The notes: generated from the letters alone by a model not told the origin. A stretch of DNA of 64,000 bases from Verrucomicrobiaceae bacterium (GCA_027490195.1 JAIXYN010000042.1:31210-95209); one strand, 5' to 3'; positions 26,465 to 38,071 are shown, numbered from the stretch's first letter. A program made the numbers and translations.

Positions 26465-27061
26465 ATGAAACTCATTCTCTCATCCCTCGCCACCATCGGC
26501 CTCGTCATGACTCTGCTGGTCAATGCCGCCATGGCCATTGATCCAGCCGCCGTAGCCACGGAAGCCGCCACGAACACCGTCTGCCCGATCAGCGGCAAGC
26601 CGGTCGATCCCGCCATCACCGCTGAATACGAAGGCCGGAAATGGTCCTTTGCCAAAGAGGCCTGCAAAACAAAATGGCTGAAGTCCCGCGAAGAAAGCCT
26701 GTATCAAAAACTGGGTGGCAAGCCCGCCATGGAGGCTGCGGTGGACGCCTTCTACGTCAAGGTGCTGGCCGATAACCGTGTGAAGCATTTCTTCGACAAT
26801 GTGAGCATGGACAAGCAGCGCCGGAAGCAGAAGGAATTTCTCAGCGCCGCCTTCGGCGGACCGCTGCCATGGACCGGCAAGGACATGCGCAAAGCCCACG
26901 AAGGCATGGGACTCACCGAAGAGCATTTCAACGCCATCGCTGAAAATCTCGTGAACACCTTGAAGGATCTGAAGATCAAGCAGGAGCTTATCGACCAGGT
27001 CGTCGCCGTCGCGCTCACGACCAAGGACGATGTGCTTGGCCGTCCGAAAAAGGCCAACTGA
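26465..27061 (+). CDS. Periplasmic YHS-like domain fused to group I truncated hemoglobin
   Basis: I start at 26465, giving a signal peptide MKLILSSLATIGLVMTLLVN with cleavage near AMA; upstream in-frame ATGs lie across the regulatory region. In the 198-residue product, residues of about 37-75 form a YHS/TRASH-like metal-binding segment with Cys40 (CPISGKPV) and Cys67. Residues of about 78-190 are a group I truncated hemoglobin: LYQKLGGKPAMEAAVDAFY with B10 Tyr97, and DMRKAHEGMGLTEEHF with proximal His145. A heme globin working outside the cytoplasm could scavenge NO at the envelope. A terminator follows. Confidence 0.86.
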   Translation: MKLILSSLATIGLVMTLLVNAAMAIDPAAVATEAATNTVCPISGKPVDPAITAEYEGRKWSFAKEACKTKWLKSREESLYQKLGGKPAMEAAVDAFYVKVLADNRVKHFFDNVSMDKQRRKQKEFLSAAFGGPLPWTGKDMRKAHEGMGLTEEHFNAIAENLVNTLKDLKIKQELIDQVVAVALTTKDDVLGRPKKAN

Positions 27062-27090
27062 GAGCTGTCCATCTCTCATTGACCCTAAGT

Positions 27091-27135
27091 CGCCGCAGGG
27101 AGTGCCAGGAGTCGCTCACTGCGGCGGTTTTGTTT
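27091..27135 (+). terminator. Rho-independent terminator after the YHS-hemoglobin gene
   Basis: CGCCGCAG at 27091-27098 pairs with CTGCGGCG at 27119-27126, giving an 8-bp GC-rich stem that can extend into GAG/CTC. It is followed directly by GTTTTGTTT. It lies 30 bases after the stop of the hemoglobin gene and ends that transcription unit before the esterase gene. Confidence 0.8.
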
Positions 27136-27185
27136 GGTGAAAAAAGATGCTGAATCGACTTCGTGGGAGCGTTTGATCTCCCGCC

Positions 27186-28436
27186 ATGAGGTTTTCTCTT
27201 TTTACCGCCGCCGTTTGTCTCACCACCTCCCTCCACGCCGAAAAGGTGGGCCCGTGGAATCTCACTGAACTCAAAAACAATGTGCCCGCCATGAAGTGGG
27301 TGCGTCAGGATCAGCCGATTCATTCGCTGACCTATGCGGGTGAAAAGTACCAAGGCCATGACACGGAGGTCTTCGCCTTTTATGCCTCACCGATCACGCT
27401 GGGAGAGAAGGTGAAACCCGGCACCAAGTTCCCTGGCGTGGTGCTCATTCATGGCGGTGGCGGCACGGCGTTTGCAGACTGGGTGCACCTGTGGGCGAAA
27501 CGTGGCTATGCGGCCATCGCGATGGATTTGAACGGCTCGCGCCCGCCTGAGCCCGAGTTTGATCCCAAGACCGGCATGGCGATTGGCAACGGGCATCGCG
27601 GCGTGCGCACGCGGCTGCCGAATGCAGGCCCCCAGCACGGGCATCCGGAAAAATTCGACTGCGTACGCACTCCTGATACGAGCGATGACTGGCCCTTCCA
27701 TGCCGCCGCGAGCGTGATGCGTGCGCACTCTCTGCTGCGGAGCTTCCCGGAGGTGGATGCAGAGCACACCGCTGTGACTGGCATCAGCTGGGGTGGGTAC
27801 ACGACCTGCCTCGTTGCTTCACTGGATGACCGCTTCAAAGCCGCCGTGCCCGTCTATGGCTGTGGTTTCCTGCATGAAGGCGAATCCGTGCAGAAGCCCA
27901 GCATCGACAAGCTGGACCCCGAACACCGCGCGCTGTGGGTGAAGGAATACGATCCCGGCAGCCTGCTGCCACGCTGCCGTGTGCCCATCCTCTTCGTGAA
28001 TGGCACCAACGACGTCCACTACGTGCTGGACAGCTACATGAAGAGCTACAACGTCGTGCCTGGAGAAAAACACATTCGAATTCAAATCAAGATGCCGCAC
28101 GGCCATCCTCCCGGGTGGGCACCGCAAGAGATCGGACTGTTCATCGACTCGAAGTGCCGTGGCGGTGCTGCCCCGCCCAATCCGGGCGTACCCGTCGTTT
28201 CCGGCGATCATGTCACCGTCACATGCGAAAGCAAAGTGCCGCTAAAGAAAGCCGAGCTCAACTACACCAGTGACACTGGCCTGCGCTCCAAACGCGAATG
28301 GAAATCTGTCCCCGCCACGATCAAGGACGGAACCATCACCGCCCCCAAACCGCCCGCTGATGCCAACACCTGGTTCATCACCATCACCGATGAACGCGAT
28401 GCGATGGTGAGCACCGTGGTGGAGTTTGCGAAGTAG
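27186..28436 (+). CDS. Exported alpha/beta hydrolase (acetyl xylan esterase / dienelactone-hydrolase-like)
   Basis: A 416-residue protein with a short signal peptide (cleavage near LHA). The fold signatures are VVLIHGGGGTAF (oxyanion region), the nucleophile elbow GISWGG with Ser201, an acid at Asp276 in VNGTNDVHY, and His305 in KMPHGHPPG. The family includes carbohydrate acetyl esterases and peptidases; given the surrounding glycan genes an acetylesterase role is plausible. The last 80 residues are a beta-rich domain of the kind seen in PhoPQ-activated or Ig-like tails. Confidence 0.82.
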   Translation: MRFSLFTAAVCLTTSLHAEKVGPWNLTELKNNVPAMKWVRQDQPIHSLTYAGEKYQGHDTEVFAFYASPITLGEKVKPGTKFPGVVLIHGGGGTAFADWVHLWAKRGYAAIAMDLNGSRPPEPEFDPKTGMAIGNGHRGVRTRLPNAGPQHGHPEKFDCVRTPDTSDDWPFHAAASVMRAHSLLRSFPEVDAEHTAVTGISWGGYTTCLVASLDDRFKAAVPVYGCGFLHEGESVQKPSIDKLDPEHRALWVKEYDPGSLLPRCRVPILFVNGTNDVHYVLDSYMKSYNVVPGEKHIRIQIKMPHGHPPGWAPQEIGLFIDSKCRGGAAPPNPGVPVVSGDHVTVTCESKVPLKKAELNYTSDTGLRSKREWKSVPATIKDGTITAPKPPADANTWFITITDERDAMVSTVVEFAK

Positions 28437-28508
28437 CGATTCCACGCCGGGGCAAATAGTCCAAATTTAGTGATGGGTGCGGCCCATCGCTGACGTTGCA
28501 TCGCACTG

Positions 28509-30863
28509 ATGAAACGAAACATCTCCCGACGCACTGGACTCAAGCTGATGACGGCAGGCACGCTGATGGGCTTCAGCGCCCGTGAAGCCGCCCATGCCGC
28601 CAAGGATCAACCGACGGTCTCGACCGATGGCTGGGCCAAAACGCATGACCGTGTGTTTCTAGGCGGCGAGTATTGGGCGAACCCGATGGAAGACTGGCGT
28701 GTGAGCGAAGGCGGTGCGGAGTGCCTGAGCATGGGCGGTGGTCGCAGTGTGCATTCGCTGACGCATCAACTGACTCAAGGCGGTGCTTTCACCATGAGCG
28801 TGATGCTGACGCGGCTGGAGATCGGCAAGTCTGATGGCGGGGCGGGCTTCCGCATTGGCATCCGCAGCGAGATCAACGAGCACCGCAGCAACTGCTTTGT
28901 GCAGAAGGGCATCAACGCCGGATGGCAGGGCGATCAGCTTGTGATGGGGCCAAAAACAGCGCCGCTCAAAGACGGCAGTGTTTTGAAGCAGGTGCGGCTG
29001 ACGCTCCAAGGAGCGACAGAACTCGACAAGAGCATTTTGACACTGACCGCGCATGCTGTGGATTCTGGAGCAGTGCTGGGCACGATTACTGATACCTTCC
29101 GCGCGGACGAAATCATGGGCAATGTCTCCATCGCCAACAACTTCGCCGCAGGTGCGGTGGCGGGCGCAAAAAAGAACGGCAAGGGTAAAGCGGGTGCAGC
29201 AGCAGGAGGGCGCTACCGCTTCCAAAACTGGACCCTGGAAGGAAATGCCTTCGCCGTCTCCTCACAAAATCGTTTCGGACCGCTGTTGTGGTCCATGTAC
29301 TCGCTGAGCGATTCACGCACGGACGATGGCTTTGTGATGAAGCTCAGCGCACTCACGGGACCCATGGGAGCGAAGGACAGTCAGGTGGTCGAGTTGCAGG
29401 TGCAGAAGGGCGGCGTGTGGAAATCTCTCGGCGAAGCAAAGCTGGATCCTGATGCATGGGTGGCGACGTTCCGCATTCCGAAGTGGGATGCGAAGAAGGC
29501 CACGCCCTACAAGCTGGTGTATCGCGAAAAGCACACGGACGGCAGCGAGACGCCGCACGAGTGGGCCGGCACCATCAAGGCGAACCCTGAGGGCCAGCCG
29601 CTGCGCATGGCGGCGCTGACCTGCCAGAACGACTACGGCTTCCCGTACGCGCCCGTGGCGGAGAATCTCATCAAGCTCGATCCTGATCTCGTCTTCTTCT
29701 CCGGCGACCAGATCTACGAAAACCACGGCGGCTTTGGCATCATCCGTGAACCCGCAGAGCCGGCGATCCTGAACTACCTGCGCAAGTTTTACCAGCATGG
29801 CTGGGCTTTCCGCGAGGTGATGCGCAATGCGCCCACGCTCTGCCTGCCGGATGATCACGATGTGTTTCAAGGCAACATCTGGGGTGAGGTTGGCAAGAAG
29901 ATGGACGTGGGCGATACGGGCGCATCTTCCAAGGGCGGCTACATTGAGCCTGCGCGCATGGTCAATGCAGTTCACAAGACGAACGTGGCGCACCATCCGG
30001 ATGCCTATGATCCCAAGCCGGTGCTGCAGGACATCAGCGTGTATTACGGTGACATGGTGTATGGCGGCGTGAGCTTTGCGATCATCGCCGACCGCCAGTG
30101 GAAGAGCGGGCCAGAGCATGTGGAGACGGGCAATGGCCGCGCTGACCACGTGCCTGATGTGAATTTTGACACCTCAAAGCTGGACAAGCCGGGCCTCGTG
30201 CTGCTGGGCGAGCGGCAGGAGGAGTTTCTCAAAAAGTGGGCGCAGGACTGGCGCGGGCACACGCTGAAGGCCGTGCTGAGCCAGACGGTGTTTGCCAATG
30301 TGGCGACGCATCATGGCGGGCCGGATGGTTACTTGAAAGCAGATCTCGATTCGGGCGGCTGGCCTCAGACGCCGCGCAATCGTGCCGTGGAAATCATGCG
30401 CCCCTCCATGGCGCTGCACATCAATGGCGACCAGCATCTGACCACGCTGACGCAGTATGGCGTGGACAAGCAGCGCGACAGCAACTGGTCCTTCTGCACG
30501 CCCGCCATCTCCGCCGGTTATCCGCGCTGGTGGCTGCCGGATGAGCTCAAGATGCCGCACGAGAACCGCCCCAAACACGGGCACGCCAACACGGGCGAAT
30601 TTCTCGACGGTCTCGGCAACAAGGCCTACGTGTATGCGGTGGGTAATCCCGTGGTGGGCAAGGCGGCGAACCGGTACGACAAGGCGCATGAGAAAGGCAG
30701 TGGCTTCGGCTTCATCACCTTCGACACGGTGAAGAAGACTTACTTCATCGAGTCGTTCCGTTTCCTCATTGATGTGAAAGATGGGAAGCCCACGAATCAG
30801 TTCCCCGGCTGGCCTATGACGATTCAGCAGAAGGAGAATCGCGGGGAGAATGTGCTGGGGTGA
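28509..30863 (+). CDS. Tat-exported PhoD-like alkaline phosphatase/phosphodiesterase with N-terminal beta domain
   Basis: The 784-residue product starts with a clear twin-arginine signal ([14 protein letters not shown], Arg7-Arg8). Residues of about 45-260 are a beta-rich domain rich in Gly, perhaps a lectin-like jelly roll. The catalytic half carries PhoD/metallophosphatase motifs: [13 protein letters not shown] near residue 397, [12 protein letters not shown] near 453, and a late HINGDQH loop. PhoD enzymes use metal ions and fold in the cytoplasm before Tat export. Phosphate release from exported substrates is likely; the exact ester is unknown. Confidence 0.85.
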   Translation: MKRNISRRTGLKLMTAGTLMGFSAREAAHAAKDQPTVSTDGWAKTHDRVFLGGEYWANPMEDWRVSEGGAECLSMGGGRSVHSLTHQLTQGGAFTMSVMLTRLEIGKSDGGAGFRIGIRSEINEHRSNCFVQKGINAGWQGDQLVMGPKTAPLKDGSVLKQVRLTLQGATELDKSILTLTAHAVDSGAVLGTITDTFRADEIMGNVSIANNFAAGAVAGAKKNGKGKAGAAAGGRYRFQNWTLEGNAFAVSSQNRFGPLLWSMYSLSDSRTDDGFVMKLSALTGPMGAKDSQVVELQVQKGGVWKSLGEAKLDPDAWVATFRIPKWDAKKATPYKLVYREKHTDGSETPHEWAGTIKANPEGQPLRMAALTCQNDYGFPYAPVAENLIKLDPDLVFFSGDQIYENHGGFGIIREPAEPAILNYLRKFYQHGWAFREVMRNAPTLCLPDDHDVFQGNIWGEVGKKMDVGDTGASSKGGYIEPARMVNAVHKTNVAHHPDAYDPKPVLQDISVYYGDMVYGGVSFAIIADRQWKSGPEHVETGNGRADHVPDVNFDTSKLDKPGLVLLGERQEEFLKKWAQDWRGHTLKAVLSQTVFANVATHHGGPDGYLKADLDSGGWPQTPRNRAVEIMRPSMALHINGDQHLTTLTQYGVDKQRDSNWSFCTPAISAGYPRWWLPDELKMPHENRPKHGHANTGEFLDGLGNKAYVYAVGNPVVGKAANRYDKAHEKGSGFGFITFDTVKKTYFIESFRFLIDVKDGKPTNQFPGWPMTIQQKENRGENVLG

Positions 30864-30869
30864 GGAGAT

Positions 30870-31025
30870 GTACGATGGGCACTCCTGCCTGTCGATCAAC
30901 GGCACCGCTGGCAGGCAAGTGGAACGCTGGCCTTAGGCCGGTCTGCTGCAGCGATGTGGCAAGCTGACTCGGAAATCGTGGGTTTTGATGGAGCGCTGAT
31001 CGACGGCCAGGAGTGCCCATCGTAC
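30870..31025. repeat. Imperfect 29-bp inverted repeat with 98-bp spacer (REP-like intergenic element)
   Basis: Bases 30870-30898 are the reverse complement of 30997-31025 with about two mismatches; the shared core is GATGGGCACTCCTG. The element fills most of the 232-base gap between the phosphatase and sialidase genes. The spacer holds a smaller GGCC-TTA-GGCC hairpin. It could form a long hairpin in RNA (attenuator or transcript end) or be an interspersed REP-type unit. No other copy was seen in this window. Confidence 0.7.
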
Positions 31026-31095
31026 TTCCGAGCAGACCTGCATCATCATGTCAAAAGAACGAGGTCCGTGTTTCGATGCGTAGGAGTGACACACC

Positions 31096-32835
31096 ATGAG
31101 ATTCCTCCCGCTGCTCCTCGGCATCACCGCCACTGCCTTCGCCGCTGACTCACCGACGCTGCATCCCAAGGCGACGGCGCTGCCCTTCACGCATCAGGGG
31201 CCATTTGTCACCACGGCAGACGGCGGCGTGCTGTGCATCGATGCGAAGAATGCGCTGCGCAGTGTGGATGAAGGCCGCACGTGGAGCAGCACGCCGTTGT
31301 TTGCTGAAGCGGCGAAGTTCAATGTCAGCAACGAGCGCGTGCTGCTGCGCACCCGCGAGGGTGTCATCATCTCTGCATGGATGAACGGTGCGGAACGCAA
31401 GGAACCGAAGGGCTGGCACTGGGGTGAACCGGGCGTGGACTGGAAGGCTTTCGTATTGCCGACCTATTCCTGCCGCAGCACTGACGATGGCAAGACCTGG
31501 GAGAAACCCGTGCTGCTTAGCACACCGTGGTGCGGCTGCATCCACTCGATGATCCAGATGAAGTCCGGGCGCATCGTATTGGTGGGGCAGGAAATCATCC
31601 CGCAGTGGCGGCATGCCACGGTCATGTGGGCTTCGGATGATCTCGGCCAAAGCTGGCAGCGCGGCGATATGCTTGACTACGGTGTCGGTACGCATGATCA
31701 CGCGGGCTCCCTCGAAGGTACGGTCATTGAGCGCAAAGACGGCTCGCTTTACCTTTTGCTGCGCACGGAGTCGGGGTTTCTGTGGGAGGCGACCTCGCTT
31801 GATGGTCTGAAGTGGACGGGCTTGAAGCAAACAAAGATCGCCGCCGTCACCTGCTGCCCGCAAATGGCGCGTCTGAGTGATGGGCGCATCGCGCTGCTGT
31901 GGAATGCGCCGCCGCGGCATGATCCGAAGAGTGGATCGAGCCGGGTGGAGCTGTCGCTGGCGTTTTCAGAGGATGAAACGGCCACGTGGTCCAAGCCGGT
32001 CATCGTGGCGGCCAATTACGTGCCCGGGGGCCGGGTGTCCTATCCTTACCTTTACGAACGCAAACCCGGCGAGATGTGGATCACCACGATGCAGGGCGGG
32101 CTGCGGATGAAGGTCAACACCGCAGACCTCGGGGCCGGTGAGATTCCGGTCTTTGTCCCGCCGCCCAAGGCGGAGCCCAAACCCGGCGGCATCGTCATGT
32201 TTGGAGATTCCACCACCGCGCCACGCGGCAAACTCAAGGTGTATGCCATGCGGGTGGAGACAATGCTGCAAAGCATCGGCTCGTCGCTCGGCGTGCACAA
32301 TGCCGGGATTGGCGGCAACACCACGCGCGACGCGCTCAAGCGGCTGCAAACTGACGTACTCAGATATAAACCACGCGTAGTGGTGATGCAGTTTGGCATC
32401 AATGACTCCGCCGTGGATGTCTGCAGGAACCCAGCCGCCACGGCACCCCGCGTGCCGCTGACCGAATACCTCGCCAATCTGCGCCGCATGATCGCCGCCG
32501 CGCAGGAGGCCAAGACCAAAGTCATCCTCATGACGACCAATCCGCTGCGCTGGACCTCCAAGCTGCGCGAGGTCTACGGCAAGCCGCCCTACGATCCCGC
32601 TGCCGAAGACGGTTTCGATTCCGCCACGCTCGCTGGTTACAACGAAGCCCTGCGCAAGCTCGCTGCAGAGCTGAAGGTGCCGCTGGTGGATGTCCGCGCG
32701 GCCTACCCTGACTTTGCCGCCAAGCACCAGACCACCATCGAAGGAATGTTGCTGGACGGCATGCACCCGAACGACCTCGGCCAGGAGCTGGTCGCGGAGC
32801 TGTTGGTGCACGCCATCCGTGATGCGGTGCGCTAG
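31096..32835 (+). CDS. Exported BNR sialidase-like propeller fused to an SGNH/GDSL esterase
   Basis: The 579-residue product has a signal peptide ending AFAAD and an AGGAG ribosome site 9 bases before the ATG. Residues 20-345 or so form a sialidase-like beta-propeller with Asp boxes SVDEGRTWSS, STDDGKTWEKP and SDDLGQSWQR. After a Pro-rich hinge (VPPPKAEPKPGG), residues of about 370-579 are an SGNH hydrolase: MFGDSTT (Ser nucleophile), AGIGGNTT, QFGINDS and DGMHPND (Asp/His). This joins a glycosidase-like and an esterase domain, suggesting coupled removal of an O-acyl group and a sugar. Confidence 0.84.
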   Translation: MRFLPLLLGITATAFAADSPTLHPKATALPFTHQGPFVTTADGGVLCIDAKNALRSVDEGRTWSSTPLFAEAAKFNVSNERVLLRTREGVIISAWMNGAERKEPKGWHWGEPGVDWKAFVLPTYSCRSTDDGKTWEKPVLLSTPWCGCIHSMIQMKSGRIVLVGQEIIPQWRHATVMWASDDLGQSWQRGDMLDYGVGTHDHAGSLEGTVIERKDGSLYLLLRTESGFLWEATSLDGLKWTGLKQTKIAAVTCCPQMARLSDGRIALLWNAPPRHDPKSGSSRVELSLAFSEDETATWSKPVIVAANYVPGGRVSYPYLYERKPGEMWITTMQGGLRMKVNTADLGAGEIPVFVPPPKAEPKPGGIVMFGDSTTAPRGKLKVYAMRVETMLQSIGSSLGVHNAGIGGNTTRDALKRLQTDVLRYKPRVVVMQFGINDSAVDVCRNPAATAPRVPLTEYLANLRRMIAAAQEAKTKVILMTTNPLRWTSKLREVYGKPPYDPAAEDGFDSATLAGYNEALRKLAAELKVPLVDVRAAYPDFAAKHQTTIEGMLLDGMHPNDLGQELVAELLVHAIRDAVR

Positions 32836-35154
<2,319 letters not shown>

Positions 35155-35324
35155 AAGCCTCCGTCTGGTGACAAGATGATGCGAATGAGTCTGCGATGGT
35201 GCAGGCTCGTTCATGGGCGTGACGTGCTTGGCTTCTGAAATGCTCCGCGACCAAATTGCATGAACTGAAGGGCTTGGCAACGCTTAGCGCTCGCATCACG
35301 GCAGCCATAACCTCCAGCCGCGCG

Positions 35325-35391
35325 GTGACAGTGCCATCGAATTTGCTGTCACGACGGTATGCTTGACTGATAACTTGACTCATGCTTGACT
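35325..35391 (+). promoter_or_regulatory. Inverted repeat plus triple CTTGACT repeat upstream of the fic gene
   Basis: GTGACAG (35325-35331) and CTGTCAC (35346-35352) form a 7-bp inverted repeat. It is followed by three direct copies of CTTGACT at 35362, 35374 and 35385, spaced 12 and 11 bases (about one helical turn), ending 7 bases before the Fic ATG. The spacing on one face of DNA suggests an operator. The rest of the 244-base gap between icd and fic shows nothing I recognise. Confidence 0.5.
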
Positions 35392-35398
35392 TATCTTC

Positions 35399-36403
35399 AT
35401 GGCCTACGAACCGCAGTTCACCATCAGCACACGCCTGCTTTCCTTGGTTGAGGGGATCGCCATGCTGCGGGAGCGCATCCAGGGGGCAGCGGTGGCTTTG
35501 TCGTGGATTCCCGCTTTGCAGAAAGACACGCGCACGCGCAATGGTCATGCCTCCACGGCCATCGAAGGCAATCCGTTGACCTTGGAGCAGGTGCGTGCAC
35601 TGGAGGAAGGGCGGGAGCTGGCAGCGGCGGACCAGCGTTCCAGCCGCGAGGTGCTCAATTACTTCGCGGGGCTGCGCTACGTGGAAAAAAATGCCCAGAA
35701 AAAGAAAATCCGGCATGAGGACATCTTTGAGCTGCATCGGCTGCTTGCCGACACCGTCATGGATCAAGGCGAGGCGGGCCGCTACCGCACCATCGCTGTG
35801 CGTGTGGGCCGCCATGTTCCTCCTCCGGCGGCGGATGTGTCCGCACTGATGTTTGAACTGCTCGAATGGTGGAACACCAAGTCCACTGAGCTGTCTCCGG
35901 TGCTCAGCTCCGCCATCTTGCATTATCAGTTTGAGCACATCCATCCCTTTGCCGATGGCAACGGACGAACGGGTCGTGCACTGGGTTTGTGGGAGCTGTA
36001 CCGGCGCGGGTTCGACAGCCACCACATTTTCAGCGTGGACGAATACTACTGGGAAGACCGTCCGGGCTACTACCGCGCCCTGGATGCGGTGAGGCTGGCT
36101 GGAGAAGACGTGTCCGGCTGGTTGGAGTACTGCGCTGCAGGTCTTCACCAAACGCTGGAGCGCACATGGCTGCGTGTGCAAACCTTCAGCCGCCAAACAC
36201 CTGAAAAGGTAGTGCTGCGTCCTCGCCAGGAGCAATTGTTGAAGCTGCTGTCCGACCACGGCAGCATGGCCCCGGCGGAGTTGTGGGAGGCACTTGGCGT
36301 TTCAAGACAGGGAGCCATGGATCTGCTGCGCCCCTTGCTGAAGGCTGGCATGATCGAGAAGAACGGCGGCAAGAAAACGGGGCGCTATTCTCTCAAGAAA
36401 TGA
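35399..36403 (+). CDS. fic: Fic/DOC family AMP-transferase-like protein (class II, with winged-helix tail)
   Basis: This 334-residue cytoplasmic protein has the Fic core HPFADGNGRTGRAL (catalytic His in the HxFx(D/E)GNGRxxR motif) near residue 181. The inhibitory motif (S/T)xxxE(G/N) occurs at 52-58 as STAIEGN, N-terminal to the core, which makes it a self-inhibited class II Fic protein. The last 70 residues resemble a winged helix (LLKLLSDHGSMAPAELWEALGVSRQGAMDLL), possibly for DNA binding and autoregulation. Fic enzymes usually AMPylate target proteins. It stands alone without an antitoxin gene. Confidence 0.92.
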   Translation: MAYEPQFTISTRLLSLVEGIAMLRERIQGAAVALSWIPALQKDTRTRNGHASTAIEGNPLTLEQVRALEEGRELAAADQRSSREVLNYFAGLRYVEKNAQKKKIRHEDIFELHRLLADTVMDQGEAGRYRTIAVRVGRHVPPPAADVSALMFELLEWWNTKSTELSPVLSSAILHYQFEHIHPFADGNGRTGRALGLWELYRRGFDSHHIFSVDEYYWEDRPGYYRALDAVRLAGEDVSGWLEYCAAGLHQTLERTWLRVQTFSRQTPEKVVLRPRQEQLLKLLSDHGSMAPAELWEALGVSRQGAMDLLRPLLKAGMIEKNGGKKTGRYSLKK

Positions 36404-36432
36404 TGACCTGAGGCAGGTTTTGGTGAGCTGAC

Positions 36433-37968
36433 TCACTCAAACTTGATCGAATACAAATCCGCGTCGTTCAGCACAAACCGCAGCTTCACGACTTTCCCCG
36501 CGAGTGAACTCACATCGCTACCGCTTTTCCAAGTCACCGTGCGATTGATCGAGTCACCGAAAGTGGGCTGCGAATCATCGAGCGCGAATCCAGGAATGGC
36601 TTTGCCAGCGGCATCCTGAATTTCGACCTGGATGCCACCCGCAGCGGAGGTAGCGAAATTCATCGTGAGCGCCTTGCCGGTAAACGTGATGTGTTTCGTG
36701 GTGAGTTCGCCGCCGCTCATCGGAGCGCGAATAGAGACAAAGCCGTCAAGGCGCAGGGTGTAGCGGCGGAGCTGGCTGCTCTTGCCGGTCCAGTAGCTTT
36801 CGGTGGCGTAGAAGCTGAGTTCGTTGGGCGCGCCTTCGAGCGCTGACTTCGTCTCCACCGGATGCCACGCGATGTACTGATGGCCGTAGTTCCAGGTACC
36901 GGGGCGTTCGATGCCGGGCGGCAGGAAGGCATCGTTCCAGCGTTTGAATTTCACGCCGTCGCGGCTGCTCATGAACAAGCCTTCGGTGATGGCCATGCCG
37001 TAGCGGTCGCTGGCCTTGGAGCGCCATTCGCGGTGTTCGCGCTCGGGCAGCGCGCGCATGCTGTCGGACCAGCCGCGCTCGGTGTAGCGCGTGGGAAAGC
37101 CGATGAGCAGATGCGGCGCGCGGTGGTAGGGCTTCACCTGGTTGGTGTAAAGCTGCTCGCTAGGGGAATCGACGTAGCTCAGATCGTGCTGGTTTTCCCA
37201 ATGAATAAAATCTTTCGAGGTCGCGGTGCGGATGGCGCGATCCCCCGTGGGCTTCCAGTTCTTTTCATCCGTGGTGCCGCCGGTGAAGTAGCGCCAGTAA
37301 GCGCGATACTGGCCGCTGTGCGCATCCCAAAACGCGAGGTTCTGAGAATCGAACGCGCCATCCGTGATGACGGGCGCATCCGCCATTGGCGACCAGCGCA
37401 GGCCGTCGGGCGATTTCAGCGCCAGCAGTCCCTTCGGCGAATTCGAGCGCACGATGGCCTTATACTTCGCATCCGCAGGTGCGGCGGGATTTTCGTCTTT
37501 GAAGACGGCAGGATGACCGCCATCGGGATTCACTTTTCCCATCTTGCCATGCGGAATGACGATGTTGTTGGCCTTCGAGCCTTTGAAGTCATGCAGTCCC
37601 AGCTCCGGCTTGCGCCAGTGAATGCCGTCATCGCTTTCCGCGTAGCAGGTGAAGAGCGGATGCTCGCCGGTGTTCACCTTGCCCGGTGCTGTGACGGTGA
37701 GCTGCCAGCTCTTGTAGTACATGCGGTACTTGTCTCCATCTTTGAAGACGCTGTGGTAACCGCTGCCGCTGCCCTCCCATGGCAGGTCATGCACCAGCAC
37801 GATCTCCTGGATCTGCGGCTGATGCAGGCGCTGCTCCGCCTTGCCGCTCAGTTTGTCGATGAGAAGATCATCCACGAAGAGTTCACGGCGGGAGCCGATG
37901 TCGATGGCGTCCGCAGCAAATGCAGAGAAAGAGCAAAGAACCAGGCAGGAGAAGAGCATCAGCTTCAT
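36433..37968 (-). CDS. Exported GH32/43-like five-bladed-propeller protein
   Basis: The start at 37968 gives a signal peptide (MKLMLFSCLVLCSFSAFAA) and 511 residues. The mature protein begins IDIGSRRELFVDDLLIDKL, a common opening of exported propeller proteins in this phylum, with blade-like repeats (SDDGIHWRKPELGLHDF, SPDGLRWSP, SKDFIHWENQHD). The last 100 residues form a beta-sandwich. Glycosidase activity is inferred from the propeller; clan-typical acidic residues were not assigned. A hairpin repeat (37989-38064) separates it from the divergent ceramidase-like gene. Confidence 0.75.
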   Translation of the reverse strand: MKLMLFSCLVLCSFSAFAADAIDIGSRRELFVDDLLIDKLSGKAEQRLHQPQIQEIVLVHDLPWEGSGSGYHSVFKDGDKYRMYYKSWQLTVTAPGKVNTGEHPLFTCYAESDDGIHWRKPELGLHDFKGSKANNIVIPHGKMGKVNPDGGHPAVFKDENPAAPADAKYKAIVRSNSPKGLLALKSPDGLRWSPMADAPVITDGAFDSQNLAFWDAHSGQYRAYWRYFTGGTTDEKNWKPTGDRAIRTATSKDFIHWENQHDLSYVDSPSEQLYTNQVKPYHRAPHLLIGFPTRYTERGWSDSMRALPEREHREWRSKASDRYGMAITEGLFMSSRDGVKFKRWNDAFLPPGIERPGTWNYGHQYIAWHPVETKSALEGAPNELSFYATESYWTGKSSQLRRYTLRLDGFVSIRAPMSGGELTTKHITFTGKALTMNFATSAAGGIQVEIQDAAGKAIPGFALDDSQPTFGDSINRTVTWKSGSDVSSLAGKVVKLRFVLNDADLYSIKFE

Positions 37969-37988
37969 GGGAGGACTACGCAGTCGGC

Positions 37989-38064
37989 GGTAAAATAATG
38001 GCGGGTAAAATGATGTTTTGAAGGATTCGGGCCTTTTCATCATTTTACCCTTCATCATTCTACC
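37989..38064. repeat. GGTAAAATGATG hairpin repeat, copy 1
   Basis: The left arm (37989-38015) holds two tandem versions of the 12-mer (GGTAAAATAATG, then GGTAAAATGATG). After a 21-base spacer the right arm (38037-38064) holds two in reverse complement (CATCATTTTACC and CATCATTCTACC). The four units allow an extended hairpin. It sits in the divergent gap between the propeller and ceramidase-like genes. Related copies lie at 40669, 40821 and 41681. Confidence 0.8.
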
Positions 38065-38071
38065 AAGTCTC

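Noticed and set aside
30870..31148. Short ORFs reading LIDRQECPSY (- strand) and LIDGQECPSY (+ strand)
   Set aside because: Both come from the two arms of the inverted repeat and have no domain; treated as repeat sequence.
35363..35396. TTGACT repeats as tandem -35 promoter boxes
   Set aside because: No -10 element stands at 16-18 bases from any of the copies; regular repeats fit an operator better.
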